Part shown: piece by piece, positions 12,040 through 27,000 of the stretch | Layout: the number at the start of each line of letters is the position of its first letter | Position numbering within the stretch: position 1 is the first letter of the stretch | Notes under the pieces: generated by a model | What the model saw: the letters and a program-made list of their open reading frames with translations, nothing else | Database searches by the model: none | Told to the model about the DNA's origin: nothing | Made by a program: the position numbers and the translations under genes | Origin: Pyrocephalus nanus | Lineage: Eukaryota > Chordata > Aves > Passeriformes > Tyrannidae | DNA: 64,000 nucleotides | Reading direction: 5' to 3' | NCBI GenBank assembly: GCA_038380795.1 | Contig: CM076268.1 | Location: 30,637,501-30,701,500 of the forward strand

Positions 12040-15000
12040 GATGGTGGTAGCACCACTGCGATAACAGATTTAGGCAGGGGAAGAAGAAACCCCACAGTAG
12101 CAGATCAAAGAGAGGATTGGAATATGTGAGAGAAAGAACTCTGCAGATGGGAAGGGAGGACAGGAGGTGCTCCAGGCGCTGGAACAGAGATTCCCCTGCA
12201 GCCTGTGGTGAACGAAGACCATGGTGAGGCAGCCGTGTCCCTGCAGCCCGTGGAGGTGACAGGGGAGCAGATGCCTGTGTTGGAGCAGTTCATGGAGGAC
12301 TGTCCCCCATGGGAGGGACCCCATGCTGGAGTAGGTTGGAGGATGAGTAGTCCTCCCTGTAAGGAGGCAGCAGGGCCAGAGACAACACTGGATGAACTGA
12401 CTGCAACCATTATACCCTGTTCCCCTGTGCTACTGAGGAAAAGAGGTAGGGAAAATTGGAAGTGAAGTTGAGCCTGGGAATAAAGGAGGGGTGAGAGGAA
12501 GGTGTTTTGACATTTAGTTTTTATTTCTTATTATCCTACTCTGATTTCATTGGTAATAAATTGAATTTTTTTCTGCCCAAGCTGTATCTGTTTTGCCAAT
12601 GATGGTAAATGATGAGTTTCCCTGTCCTTATCTCAGCACCCAAGCCTCTTGTTTATATTTCCTCTCCCCTGTTCAGCTGAGGAGGGGGCTTTGGTGGGCA
12701 TCTGGCATCCAGTCAAACCACCAGACTTGGCTTGTTCATGGTGGTAGGAGTATTCTAATGTTTGATTGTTGAGGGAAAGGTGAATGGTTTCTCTTCAGAA
12801 AGACTGAGGGAGTGGAAGCAAGCTCACACCTTCCTTCCAGCAACATCACGGTTGTATTTCTCACCTTTCATTGCTTTATGTAGTTGAAGTGCTCTAGAGA
12901 ATTTTGCAAATCCACAATGTTCACATTAATTTTTTTTTTTTTAGCTAGTCTTCGGCCTTCTTTTTTTTTTTTTTTTTCCTTCCATTTTCTTTTTTGGCTT
13001 GATTGCAGAGGTGTGGTTTCTGACTGGCAACTCATCTCATGCTGCATGTCAGGAGATGTCAGAATAAAAGTTATCCCTCCCAAGAATGCATGAGGTGTTG
13101 CATCAGCTCAGAATTTCTCCCTCAAGCCTTTGTATATAGTTGTAGCTACTACAAGATAATTTTCTTCTGGTTGAACTGCTTTGTTGTCTTAGATGGCCAA
13201 GAAGTTACTGTGGCAATTAACCACCTTCAGCCCGTGCCATGGTTTGTCTTTGTCAGTACAAAAGCTTAACGTTTAGGTTTTCTTAAATAAATAAATCCTC
13301 TTCCGTGTGAAATGTGTTATTAAGTATTCTAAATGCTTTATGAAAAATATATGCATCTTTCACAGTGCTCTGTGTTAGTGTTCTCTGTAAATATTTTGGC
13401 AGTTGGAGCAGCGTAACATTGGGGTAATGCAGTCAGATCACAGTGAAAGGATACAGGGTATACTGGATGGGAAACGACAGGCTGTCAAAAATATATTGTA
13501 CATCTGTTTGAAATGTACCACTGAAATTTTTGTAGTTTTTACTTCATGGCTTTGTAAAAGGAATCTTTAGAGGAATTCAGTGAACATTGTTTTTTTCTGT
13601 TCCTTATGTATTGAAGTTTGTTCTATGCACAACAGCTTACTTTTGTGATATTTCCTTCTATCCTTTATGACTTGTTCTATTGTAAACTCTGTGGAAGTGT
13701 GTGTTTTTATAAATTACAATACTTAGTCTCCAGTTTTGGCTGAAGCTAGCTTGGCATGGTCTGTATGTAAGCTGTAGGGAACATCAATTCTGTCACTATT
13801 TTTTTATATATTTTCTTAGATCTTGAGACAATTCCTTTTGATTTAAATTTAATATTTTTATAATTGTTCTGACTTGCAATGAGTTTCAGCCAAAAGCATA
13901 GTAGAAAATCTGAGTCCTGATCTTAGCAATTCTTGCTGCTGCTTTATTTTTAACCACATTTTTTCCAATAAGTGGTCTGCAGCTGTGAAAACATCAGTAA
14001 AATTTAATGTCATCATACATTTGGTCAACCATAAATCTTGACGTTTGGACTGTGTGAAGTTTCTGAAACATATTTTGTTATTAAAAGGACATTGTCAGAG
14101 TCTGTTGTTTATAATGATCCTCCGAAAGCTTTCTTTGCATATAGGTTTTATCTCTTGCATTTGACACATCTGCATATTTCCCCTTTTGAAGGTAGTTGAA
14201 ATTAGCATTACTATTTTTATTTCCTCACTTGTTTGACAACAAAAGAAATGTTTATGACTAAAAATAGCAACTATTGATTTTAACTTCCCATTGTGGGAGT
14301 GGACAAGTGGGGCCTTTTTAAAACAAACAGGAACAGGGAATGTGTTTCTGTTTCTGCCTTTAACTATTTATGTAGACAGCTTCAAGATTTTGTGCTGCTG
14401 CTGAAGCATTTGACAGCTTGATAACAAAATGTGTATAATAATACAAATAACAGCCTGTGTTGCTGGTGTGGTTTGGTTGTTTTTTTCATTCCCATTTTGA
14501 TTAAAGTTGTAACTGATATACAACACTCTCTCAGGGTACATCTGCGCTGCTGTCAGCCGCGTCGCTCAGGCAGAGGTAGCTGAGGCAGCTTTACATGAAC
14601 AAATGGCAAGTGTCTTGCTGAGGCAGCAGAGTTCAGTCCAGTCTAATTTTCTCTGGTAGTGTGAGGACAGGAGGATCTTGGGCTCCTCACACTTAAGGTA
14701 TTTGCTACAATTTAAGAGCCTTGGTAAGCTGTTCCTTTGTGTGTATATTTTTGGACGTCATATTTTTGCAAAGTGTCGTTGCTGTATTGTCAAACACATG
14801 TAATTGTTATCTTCATCTTTGGGCTCATCCCAAAGGACAAGTTTAGGTTTTTTTTCAGGAGCTCTGGTGCTCATTTCCATTGCTGTGTTTCAAGGGTTTT
14901 GCCACTCTGGAAAGGCGCTCACCAAAACTGCACATAGTGGGGCATTTTTCCTAGGCAGGGATGACTCACTAAGGGTGGGGGTTTGGGGAGCTGTTTCCCA

Positions 15001-18000
15001 CCCCCCTAAACACAGAGGTATTTTTCAGTTGGCTATTTAACTACAACACTCTGCTGATGATATTTTCTGCTTTGTGGTGGTTTGTGAACATGGGCTGAGA
15101 GATTCGAGGAGGATCTTGTTCTTTTGTTGTAGAATGTCTGATTTGGTATTTTGATTTGATGCTGTTGACAAGGGATGCCCAAAGCATTTGGAGTAATGTA
15201 CTGAACAGCCAGGAACATATTATACATTCAGAACAGCTAAAAATTCTTCGAAGGAAAATAAAACAGTAACAAATAATTCTCTAGTAGCAGTCTGTATTTA
15301 AATAGGCTAAGTCTACTGCTGGGAACGTGTACTGCTAGGATTGGTTTAGGAGTTTTTCTCCTGATACACGAAGATAGCGTTACCAGAATTAACTCACCTT
15401 GGATTACCTCAGTCAGTCACTACAGTTACCAGTAAAATGAACGGTAAATTCTTTGACACCAGTGAACATGTATAAAAAATTGCTTCTCTTCACATTTTCA
15501 GTGGTGGTTAAAGACAGCAATCACAAGACAAAACAGTGTTAAACCAAAATAATTGTAAGCTTTTAGTTATGTGTCTGTGGAGGTTTTGCTCAAACAAACT
15601 TTCCACAAGCATGAGATTGTTTATATGATTTATGGACTTTCAATAGCTTTTTAAATTACAAAAACATTGATAATTTTAAAAATTAGTTTTCTAAACATTG
15701 TGCTTTCTCTCCCATAGTTCTTCATCGGTCGTTTGTAATAGTATTTCTTCTTATCTGATACCTCTGCTGGTTGTAGTGGACAGTGGTGCCCCAACCCCAT
15801 CCTTATCGGGACTAGTAACAAAGATAGTAACACATTGGTGGGGATGTTGCTGCTGAGAATGTTCCAGGCTCCAGGGGATGAAACGGTTCATGGGAGGTTT
15901 CCCCTTGCCCTGTGAAGTGTTGGCTTTTGATTTGCAGATTACAGAGCCTTATCTGCAACACTGGGTTACAACAGCTTGCCCATCTCTTCAGTTTAAACTG
16001 CAAACTTTAGCTGGTCAAAGAGGATGTTTCTATTGCTAGAGGACCTTTAAACATGTAGAAAGAGATTATAGGGGACTGAGTGCAAGGCACGTGGAATTAT
16101 TTTTAAATTATTTTTTATAATCATACATAGCTTATATATTATATATTATTATATGTATTACATAGCTGTAATACCACACTGCAGACTGAGACTAAAGCAG
16201 CTTTTCCCAGAGGTCCTTCTTGCCTTTTGTAATGCACAGAATGAGATGAACCTCAGCATCAGCATGTGAGGTGTGCTGGGCTGGTCAATACCATGTGGGT
16301 TAGAAAGCTTTAGTATGCTTTTTTTTGCATGCTTTAGTAAGCCAGGTACATACCAGGGGCAGGAGAAAATTCCTCTTCGGACAAGGTTTTCTAACATGGA
16401 TGTTGTCTGATACCCGAGGAATTAGTTTGGGTAAGATTCTTGGAAGTTTTTTCCAGAATATTCCATTTTTTAGCTACTAACCTGTTCTTTACAGTATGAG
16501 ATTTAAGCAGTGGGAGAAAAAAGACTTTTGATGCACCTCTGTTTACAGGGTACTGCTGTGGTCTTGAGTGGTGGAGGAGGGTCATGCAGGTGCTTGGGAG
16601 TGTCATGGGAAGGTCTTATTTGTTACTCACACCTGGCTGTAACCACAGAAGGGATGGTGGAAGATACCTTGATGACAATAAAAATACTATGCCTTGAACT
16701 TTTTTATACTTTTCTTTCTGGTACAGTGCTAAGTTCCTCATTCTATGCTGATAAAGTGAATCTGGGGTGATACTTGTAAAATATTAGCATTTTACCTTAT
16801 TAAGAAGGCAACATCAGTAACATGCTGACTGACTGACCATTAGTATGCCATTTATATAGTGATGATCCTTATAAATACTATATATTGAACATCCTGAGAG
16901 AAAGAGATGGATGAGTATTAATTCAGCTTTCAAAACATCTGTATCAGTTATTCTTTTAATTCAGTTCTCACGGCTTCTAAAAAAAATCTCATGTTTAACA
17001 GGTTTCTAACACCACTGGTTGCTTTGGGAAAGTGTTCATATTTTTTCTGGTTATTAAAAAATGTCTTTCAATAATTGTATAATATTGGCATGGAGAGCTG
17101 TTGTTTTTCCCTAGCTAGGGCATGTAGCTTCAATTATGTCAATGTTACTGACTGTAGGAGTATTCTTTTCATGCTGCATGAATTATTACTAATAAAACAA
17201 AAGCAAAATAACATCATGTTCTTAACTATGTGAAGGAAGCCTTCTTTTATTCCTCTCCTGGTGTTCTGATGAGACACTGTATCTGAGACTGATTTGTTTA
17301 CAGTAGGGAACAATAATTTTGCATATTGAAGCACATGTTAAAGTGCTCTAGTACTTGATTAGAGGAAAAACTTGTCTGTCCACTGAATGTTCTTTGTTGC
17401 TCAGTGTTTCATCAGTTCAAATGTGCGTTTTCAGCTGGTCCTGGGGCTTTCAGTATATCTTGCAGTTCAGCAGCAGCAGGGGGAGTAGTGTAGCTTTATT
17501 TGGGGGCTCTCCTTGACCAGCACTACAGAGAGTTGATTATTGGCCCAGAGCAGTGCTGGTCGGGCTCAAAATCAGGAAATCATCTGCTCCACTCTCCCTA
17601 GGTGAGCTGGAAGCAAGATTCTACAAGCTTTGCCTTACTGCACTTCTCTAACGCCCAAGTCCTGCAAATGTAGGAGTTTACCTGCTACAAGCAAAGAGTG
17701 ATCAGGTGTTCATGTGATCAGGCCAGTCAGCCTCCCATCATGGGGCTGGAGGGGATTTTGGGACATGCACTGGCTCACCTCTTTGCTCAGAGCAGGGCCA
17801 GCACCAAGTGCAGGCCAGGGCTTTGTCCAGTTGTGCCTTGAGAGTCTGCAAGGGGGGAGATTCCTTCACCTTTCTGGTTTACCTGTTCTAATGCTTAATT
17901 ATTTCCACAGTGAAATATTTTTCCTAATGCTGTGCTGTTGCAGGTCCCTTTCAACTAAAATACTCCATTCTGTGACCGTTGTCCCTTGTTCCCCTGCCAT

Positions 18001-21000
18001 GCACCTCTCTGAAGGTGCTGCCTCATCTCACATTTTATAATGTGCTTTCACACCTTGCTTTGTCAACTATATATTTTATTGAGAAACAGTTTCCATTTTT
18101 TTCTACTGTTTTATGTATTTCGTAGATTTCTTATCGAAATCTATGGTCAAATTTTTTTGGTCAGTGACCACACAAAATAAAATACCATCAAATATTCCTA
18201 TTTTTTGAAAGCCCACTGTGTTGTTAGTACTCGGTTTATTATCCCCTATAACATGTACATATAATGAACTGCCTTCTGTATTACAGATACACTGAGCTTC
18301 CCTGTAACAGCAGTGTCAGATCCTTGTGTGGGTATCATTCTGTTGCAGCAAACATCTTGGGCTTTTTTTTTGCCTAGGAATGGAGTCAGTGTAGAGAGTA
18401 AATTTGAAAATGCAATCAAGTACAGGGTGGAGAGCAAATAGCATGGTAATATGTGTGTATTCTCATACGTTAAGGAGAAACTAATTTTAAAATTTAATTA
18501 TTGTGCAATCCAGTATCATGTTGGTCAAATTTAGATTCATGGATTTTTTTTCACCTTTAAATCTCTGTTGTTTTTACTTGCAAGTTAATTTAATCTTGCG
18601 CTGCACATAATATGTCACAGTGTTCCCACATGAATTTAAGATAAAAATAGTATTTTCTATGTATCAGCCCAGTTTTTCTCTAGTGAGAATGTGTTAAGGT
18701 ATTGTGTTACTGCCATATAATTATAACTGTCTTACATTTTTGGCACTTGTTGAATTAAGCCCTTGCATACTTCCTTACTATAAAAATGTTATTTAGGTAA
18801 CTGACATAATAAAATAAACGTTTTAAAATTATATTCCTAAATACATGTTTGTAGGAAGAAGACCAAGATCAGGGTGCAGTAGGTGAAAAGGATGACCAAG
18901 CTCAGGATGCCATGGGTGGAAGAGAAGACCAAGATCAGGATGCCATGGGTGGAAGGGAAGACCAAGCTCAGGATGCCATGGGTGGAAGGGAAGACCAAGC
19001 TCAGGATGCCATGGGGGGAAGAGAAGACCAAGATCAGGATGCCATGGGTGGAGATGAAGAAGACCAAGACCAGGGTGCTGTAGGTGGAGATGAAGAAGAC
19101 CAAGACCAGGGTGCTGTAGGTGGACAGGAAGAGAAAGCAAATAAGCCATTTCTTTCTCTTTCCCAAATTACTGCTTTGTTAGAAGAAGATCTAGAAGGAG
19201 TTGAAAAGTAAGTTGCAATGGCAACAATGGCAGAAGCAATATAATAATGAAATAAAAATTACAGTCTATTTGCTGGATTTCTTTTGTGCTGGTTATTAGT
19301 GTTTAATTGTTCACTTAATTCGTTAATATTTAATATAATTCATGAAAGGTGGAAGAAATACTGCTGATCTCAGATCCAGGCTATTTTACTGTATTTCCTA
19401 TATCTCTTGATTTTGCATTGGCTCCTTTTTCTTCCACTTGTATTTCACATTGATGTACTTTCTGAATGTACAACAGCTTTAAATATGCTCTAAATGTAGT
19501 ACTAAGGTGTAAATAAGAACAGGCCAATACTGAGCTTTATTTTTTTTTTAATGAGTCTCCTTGGTAACTTTTTTGATAAAACATTTAAGATTCTGTTTTG
19601 TAATATGAGTTACTGAAAAATCAAAAATATCTTAAAAATTCAGAAAGAGATGGAAAACTTAAGAAGGCATTAGTAGGTCCCCATTACGGTGCACTGGGGA
19701 AATAGGAGGCAGCCACAGACTTTTGATGTAAGCCAGTCTTGTCTTTCCTGAAGCAACACTCTCCCTTGTTATTAGTGTTTAATAGCAGCTAATTTAGGAG
19801 GCCAGGAGTTCATCCTGAGACTCCGGACTTATATTTTAAAGATGAAACTTTTCAGAAGTGCCCAAATTATTTAGGATCGCTTGTGTCCACTGGCAAATTC
19901 TTAGTGCATTGAAAGCCAAAGGGCTGGGCCACTGGTCTAGTTTGGGAAGGAAGGGGTGGGGGGAGATATAAAATCCAACTTTTTTACTCTTAATAGGTAA
20001 CCATTCAACAGAGATTAAAATATTATTCCTGAAGTATATTCTGCTCCTCCTGTTTGTCACGATTCTGAGGAAAAAAAGGTCTTTCTGGAATTTTGGTTTT
20101 TTTTAAAGAAAACTGGAAAGAAAATTTGCTACCGTCAAAGAATAATAATACAAAAGTTCTTTTCTTTCCTGTTTTCTCTTGCACAATAGGTCTCTTTAAA
20201 TTTAGAGGAGACTGAAGTGTACAACTCACTGGAGACTAAAATGTGCTTAACAACATGATTCGTTGTGAAACTTTCCCATTAAGAGTGTAAAGAAAAGCAC
20301 TGAAAGCTCATAGTCTCTTTCTTATTCTCAGCTGATCACATATATGTTTACTGTACAGGGGGAATGTAAAGTGTACACTGCATCTGACTGAGAACAGGAT
20401 AGTTACAGGGTACTTTATGCACTCTAAGCAGTTTAGCAGCAGCATTAAAATTTTGTTTACCACAGTGCATCGTATCTATTTGCAAGAGCAGTTTGAAGGC
20501 CTCAGCTAAGGTTAGAAAATCAGAATAGGTCCCATTCAGTAGGAAAATTGTGGTGTCCTGCATTCCCATCTACCAAGGAGTTTTATACCACTGTCCATCT
20601 CCGTATGACTTGAGCACCTTCCATGAAAAAAGCAAAAGCAGTCAGGGTAACGAGGAAATCCAACTGCCCCATCATTTCCCAGTCATGTACAGACACTGTT
20701 GTCAGTGACATGCCTTACAGAATATTGAAAAGATGAGTTCTGGCATTGTTAGCAGAATCAGAGAAAATCTAAATCCCTGAGAAGCTCTGATTATGAAAAC
20801 ACAGAGTTGGCAGAAGCTTCAGAAAGAGAGGATATGGACTGTTTCAAACGCTGGAAAGTTCAGCTGGCCACGTTCCACTTCTATTTCAGGACACAGTTAA
20901 GTGTTTTTAACCGACTTGCATGTGTGCAGCCGTACAAATTTGTCATGGAGAACAAAGGAATACATGTTTTAAACAAAACTGATTGGATTATATGCTTTAC

Positions 21001-24000
21001 TCTGTTAACTATTGAGGCTTTAATTAAAAAAAGAAACTCATCTTATTTGACAGTGTATCTGTACTGTCTCTGTGAAACCCCTGAAAATCTAATGGTTCCC
21101 TATCAGTAGGTCTGGGATTAATGTCCTTCTTAGGAAGGAATGAGAAGGGGGAAGATTGGGAAGACTTTGCTTTTTTACAGGAGACTAGAAACTCTGATCA
21201 GTGGCACCTGGATCATCAGGTATAGTTAAGAAGCCAGGGATTGCTTTAATGTAAAACTTAACTACCTGAGACATGGCTCAAGTTGTACTGGAAGAACTGC
21301 AGAAAGGTCCCAGCTCCAGTCCTCTCTCTTCATGTGGAAAAATGTGTGCAGTTATTATAAAAGACATAACTAATTCTGTGTTTGGATAGAGCAGACATAA
21401 ATGTGTCAGCAACACGTGGCCTCCTACAAGGGAGCGTGTTTTTTCATAAATTTTGCACGTTAAAGTAACTGGAAAAATTTTCATCTTGTGCCAATAAATA
21501 GGACGAGGCTCTTTTTAAATGTCTTGACCATTACAAAAGTGCAATTTAATTTCTAAATATTTTAGCTACTTTCAGTATTTATACATTATATTATTTGCAT
21601 TTATTTTCAAATGTAATTTTTCTTCAGAGGAAAAAATAATCTTGAAATGGAAACCTTGAAACGGAAACACGATCGTATTATTACTGTAAAACTGCCTCAG
21701 AGTGAAAGAGTGGTAGTAGAAAGTACAGACTAATTGTTTCATTTCATCTACAAACAACTTCCTGATGAAATGTTTTTTTCTCCGGGATTTTCAGTGTATT
21801 TCTTTTCAGTTTTGTAAGGCTATTATTCTCATTCTTTCATTAGTCATATCTTAACATTTAAATAGTGTCTGCTGAAACCTGTAGGTGGTTTACTTTTTGC
21901 AGCAGATATGTCCTCTGATCATAAATGTTCGTATCTAGAAATTGATGTAGCTAAGTTCAAGAAATTATGTTTATGTGTATGTTGTGTATGTATAAATAAT
22001 ATAGTAAATAATAATAACAAATATTATGGATATAATTGCAAACAGATGAAGTTAAGCTTTGGAATCTGTAATTTATTTTCTTAATTTCATTATTTTACTT
22101 TTTTGTTTTTTTAGACTGTTGGAAGAATTTCTGAATTTTACACGATTAAAGACATCTTGGAGAAAAGCTGTTTTAATCGATTATTACAGTGCCGGATTTC
22201 TGTGGGCTAAAGAAATGAACTTCAGTCTTATACAGCTCTCAGGATTCATGGAACTACTAAATTTTGTCTTGGGGAACATCAGTGGTAAGTATAATTAAGA
22301 ACTGTAAAATAAATATCTGAAGTGGAAGGCAAGAATGTTTTCCAGTCATTTTAATAAAGCGATATTTAATTACAAATAATTGTAAAATTACTTATTTTCC
22401 TCTTGAATATTGGCATGCTAGACCTTGTGCCTGAAAATAATTCTTATTGGCAGATGTTAAAACTTTCATTAGAGAAAACTGTAGTCTTTTGAGCATAATA
22501 TCCCTCATTCTTTGTTGGTACAGTATGTGGTACAAATGGGCCAGGTCCTGAAGAGACCTTTTCTTTGCTGTGGTAAAATAAATAATAATTACAGTAGTGT
22601 GAGAGCAAGGAGCTCCTAAATTCCAATTCCAGCTGTCTCAGTGACTGACTCACTGTAGCCTTGGGCACATTTCTCTGCTGTTTGAGATATTCAGTACATC
22701 CTGTAGCATTACAGCAGGTGAATTACATTTATTTTATCCTTGGAGGTCAACTCACAGGCAGCTTTCTATATGGCAAATGCTGCACTTCTGGCACAGAATG
22801 TATGTTAACGAAAGAGTGGTGAGGGAAGTAAACTGGCATTGCTGCCGAGGGTGAAAAATGACAATGAAGGGACTGGAACTCCTGTGGCTACGAGGAAATT
22901 TGCAACAAAGCTTGGAGCTTGGGTCTAGTGGGAATGAGAGAGACAGAAAATAATGGTAGCAGTGTCCTTTAAAACCTTCTTTTTCAGAGATCCTAATGCT
23001 TGCTTAACATTCACTTTGAAGGTGATTATGTTGAGAAAAGCCCATCCCAGAGGAAGAGTGAAAGGACTCAGCAGTTCCATTCAAAGAGAAGGCAAATATT
23101 TAAAATCAAGCTCATAATAGTTATTATACTCTTTCATTGTAATTTAGTTCAAGGGCCTTTCTGACTTGGAATTTTGACAGAACATGTACGTGCTTTATGA
23201 TCATTGGAATTCCAGTTGTCCTTCCTGTCTCCAATGAGAAAGTATCTTAACATATGCTAACTATATTACTATAACAATGGGGAAGAAGGGAAACCTGTCA
23301 GAAATTAGTTTTATGAGGCTGTGTAATGCATGTGTACATGACAGGCTGGTAGCACAACTGATTATTAAAGCTGACTGAAGTTCTTCAGGAATGTGATCTT
23401 GGCTGCATAAAGCTTTGCCAAACTTTAACTCTTTAAGATGAAATTTTCCATGGCAGTGTCTGCCTCGGATTAATTTTTATATATAAAATTGCAGCTGATC
23501 CCTTTCAGTGGGCTTGCAGACAGAGGCTATGGGAAAAAAAAAAAGTATTTTGTGTCTTTTTTTTTTTTTTTTTTTTTTTAACAACTCTAATACGCCTGTG
23601 CTTTGAGGTAAAGACATAAGGTTTGGCAAGCAAAGGTTGTGAATTTGCTTTTTGCTGTTCCTGTGAAAATCCATTTGGATTTGGCTAAAATACAAGGGGT
23701 TTAAGGAAAGAAAATGCAGTTTTTAAATGCTTACAGGAGTGTTCTTATATTTTCTTCACAGCTAAATTCCCTGAATAATCCATTTTATAAAATACGCTGT
23801 AGCCCAGGGCTGAGATGAATTTTCTTGTAATTACTGTTCTCAGCTGGTGCAAGTTTCCAGACCAAACATTTAAATTAAGAGCAAAACTCTAATGTCTTCT
23901 GTATTAATGACCCTTTGCTTTCCCTTCCCTGCATTGGAGACAAGCAGCCTGGAGAATTAAACTGATTTGGCCCCAATAGCAAGAGTGGCATGGAGCAGGA

Positions 24001-27000
24001 GGAATGGATTTAGAGGAGGGTAGTGGAAATGCATTTAAGGCTGGTAAAGGAGAAAGGAGAACTGGAGGCTTTGGTAGACTGGGAGCCAGAATGAGTTACA
24101 TGATTTGATTTCTCTTCTGTACGTTGAGGGTAAAGCGCTCCTTACGTCACAGAAGTACTGCGGGAGCCTTCCCAGGAGAGGTAGGTGGGGCTGAAAGTCA
24201 GGTGTGCACAGGAAAGGGAAAATTTGGATGAGCTGGCAACAGATTTGGGTCTGGGTGATCCTGTTCTGGGGCTTCACTTCCCTACAAAGGGTGGTATTTC
24301 TGGTTCTGTTGCTCTTCCTTGTTTCCCATGGCTTCCATTTCCTCCACATTCTCTGCATTTCTTTCTTGTCCCCTCCATTATGGTTATTTATATTGTGCTG
24401 CCTCTCTTACTCAAAACTGAGGTGAAGTTTTCAGGCCTTTGATTACTGTACCACTAAAGGGCAAAACTATAAAGAACAAAAGTCTTATAAGTCTTTTAAT
24501 TTGTTTTCTGTACAAAGAACCAAGGAGTGTATCAGTAGAGACTTAAAACAGGAAGGAAAATAAATCTATTTCACCACTGGTGTGTATTTCCCCATTTTTT
24601 GCTGTAGATTTTTTAGATAAAAACTGAAAAAGTAAATTGTGTTCAAAGCTTTGTTTTTTAAACTCCCCGTGGTTTTAGTGATGGCAGACACTGTGTGCAA
24701 ATCAGAAAGATGAATCCTTTCTTTTTATATGTTCAGCAAACACTGCTATATTTCAGATTTTCCTCTTTGTCAAGAAAGCGAACAAACAGAATTTGAATTC
24801 TAATTCAAAGTTGCTTTGGCATTTAGTTTTGATTTCCAGGGTAAAAAAGTAAGGTAAGTATCTGTTCTGGAGGGGTGCAAAAATATCTTCAGGTTTGATG
24901 ACAATGGAGGATATTATGCATATTCATGTTTAATTATGATTGTAAGCACTTAAAAAAAAATTGGTTTCACTTTTTAATATTTTTCCTGTATTAATGGGTT
25001 ATATTGTAAGGGGCATGGTCAGAAAAATAATATTTTACAATGCATAAACAGTAGTAAATTTATTTTAAAGCTAAAACATACTCTGCATCTCAAATTTTCA
25101 TATCTTTCTGCCTGTGGTTATCTCTGCATAGGTAAGAGGCCAAGCTGTACTACCTTGAGCACCCCTTATTATGATTCTTGGTGATTTTGTGATGGAATTT
25201 TAATGGACGCTCTGTTGATGAGAACAATGCCAACAGAGAGAAGTGTTTGACTGCTGTTGCTTTTTAAATTTTGTCATGGCTCATACTAAAACTTCAAGAA
25301 GTCTTATAATTAAAATGGGCCAAAAAGCCCCACCCCACCTTGTCATGTTCAAACATAGTTTTTGTTCTTTGGGATTATTTTGCAGACAAACATATGACCT
25401 TAGGAGATAATTTAAAAGAGCTGGAAAGAGCAATGGCTGAAATAGGAGAAACTGATTCAGAACAAGGCGGTGACTTGAATTTCTTCAGCATTGAGCAAGG
25501 CAAAGCAATCATTGATTACTTCATTAACAGGTATTTATTACTACAGAATCTGTTATTTCTTATTAAAGTAATTTACATAGTGGGGAAATGACTGGTAAAA
25601 TTATTGTTGTTATTATTAAATACAAAATAGTTAAATTATTCACATATTAAAAATTATTGAATTGCTGTTATTTAACTGGATATGTTCCTACTGTGCCAAC
25701 ATACTGCACAGATAAAACTTTAAACCATTAAAAAGAAGAGAGAATAGGAAGAGAGAATATACAAGTAGCAATAAAAATCTATCCTCAGATGTCAAAGCCC
25801 AGAAAATAAATTTAGACTGGAAGTTTATCAAACTGTAAGATTCTGCTGAAAATATTCCTTCTAGGTTTTGTTTTGAGTAATAAAAGGAAACAGTTATAAT
25901 GGTATACAGAGAATATTCTTGATTTGTTTTTAAAACATACTACTTTTAAATTCCATCCAAATAGAATTTTAGGTCTCATCTGTAACTCTAAAGTCTGGTC
26001 TTGACAGCTGTAGTGGACTTCTTAAATGATTTAAAGTTTTTTACTTTACAGAAGTAAAACTTAAGGTTACAATCATATAGGAGTCATAAAAGTGTTGTAT
26101 TTCAAAACCAGCAAAATTCCACTGTCTGTATGAAAGTATTTTCTGACAAGAGATACAGAAAGAGATGCAAACAGCAGTAATTCAGTTACTTATCTGAGAA
26201 GAATAAGAATCTGATAGCACCTACTGTATAGTAATGTGTCCAGACCTTTCTCCACTGAAATTCCATGTTTAAGTCAGTGACTGTACTCACACACCACTGT
26301 TTCCAGTGCATGATGGACAGAGGGGTTCTCAAGCTCTTTTATCACCCCTGAATTCCAGGGAACAAGGAGATGGACAGTTGAAAGTTGCTCTTGTGACATG
26401 TGCTCATACCCTGCACTGCATCTATAGCCCTTGAGCCCATTTTTTTACCTGAATGGTGGTTAGAGGGTAATTTGTGGCAGATGGGCATAAAAAACTCCAT
26501 AAGATCATAACTGATCCATATATAGTTCTGTTGGGAATTTTCAGACTGTTCTTTTGCTAGAAAAAGTTTGACACGTCAAAGAGGGTTTTTTTAGAGTGTT
26601 TTCCTGAATGCAGAAAAGTATTTCCTCTTGAAGACAGGCAAAAATATTAGGATAGTTATGAGCCTTCCAGTTTACAGTACTTGGATTGAGACAGGAGATT
26701 TAAACCCATCACAGGCGATTTCTCTTAAAATTGGCTATAAAGTTTGTCTCTTTCTCCTGCTCTCTGATTTTTTTCTTTTGTATCTTTTTCATGGAAAATA
26801 CAAAAACCCTTCAGGTTCTTCCCGTATGAAATGGGAACATCTCTTTAAATCTCAAATTTCTGTAGTCAAGGCAAACCCATGTCCTGCCAAGTACTAGCCC
26901 TAAACTAAAAGGAAACTTGGCATTTGAGATGTCTCTCTCAACTTCTTTTACTTCTCCCTTCCTGTCTGTGTCTTTTGTGTATTTATATGGAACAAGTGTT

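Noticed and set aside
12205..12465. 86-codon frame as a gene
   Set aside because: It lies inside the songbird-type repeat and its sequence matches remembered repeat text rather than a host protein.
14520..14700. Possible old DNA-transposon fragment around CAGGGTACATCTGCGCTGC
   Set aside because: Only a short resemblance to reptile repeat starts; too little to support a family.
17714..18040. 108-codon frame as a gene
   Set aside because: It coincides with an old antisense CR1 fragment.
18829..19166. Antisense 106- and 109-codon frames with HPGLGLL-like or STHGILILVF-like repeats
   Set aside because: Mirror image of the 33-bp coding repeat of exon 2; the sense strand has the splice sites and joins to the conserved domain.
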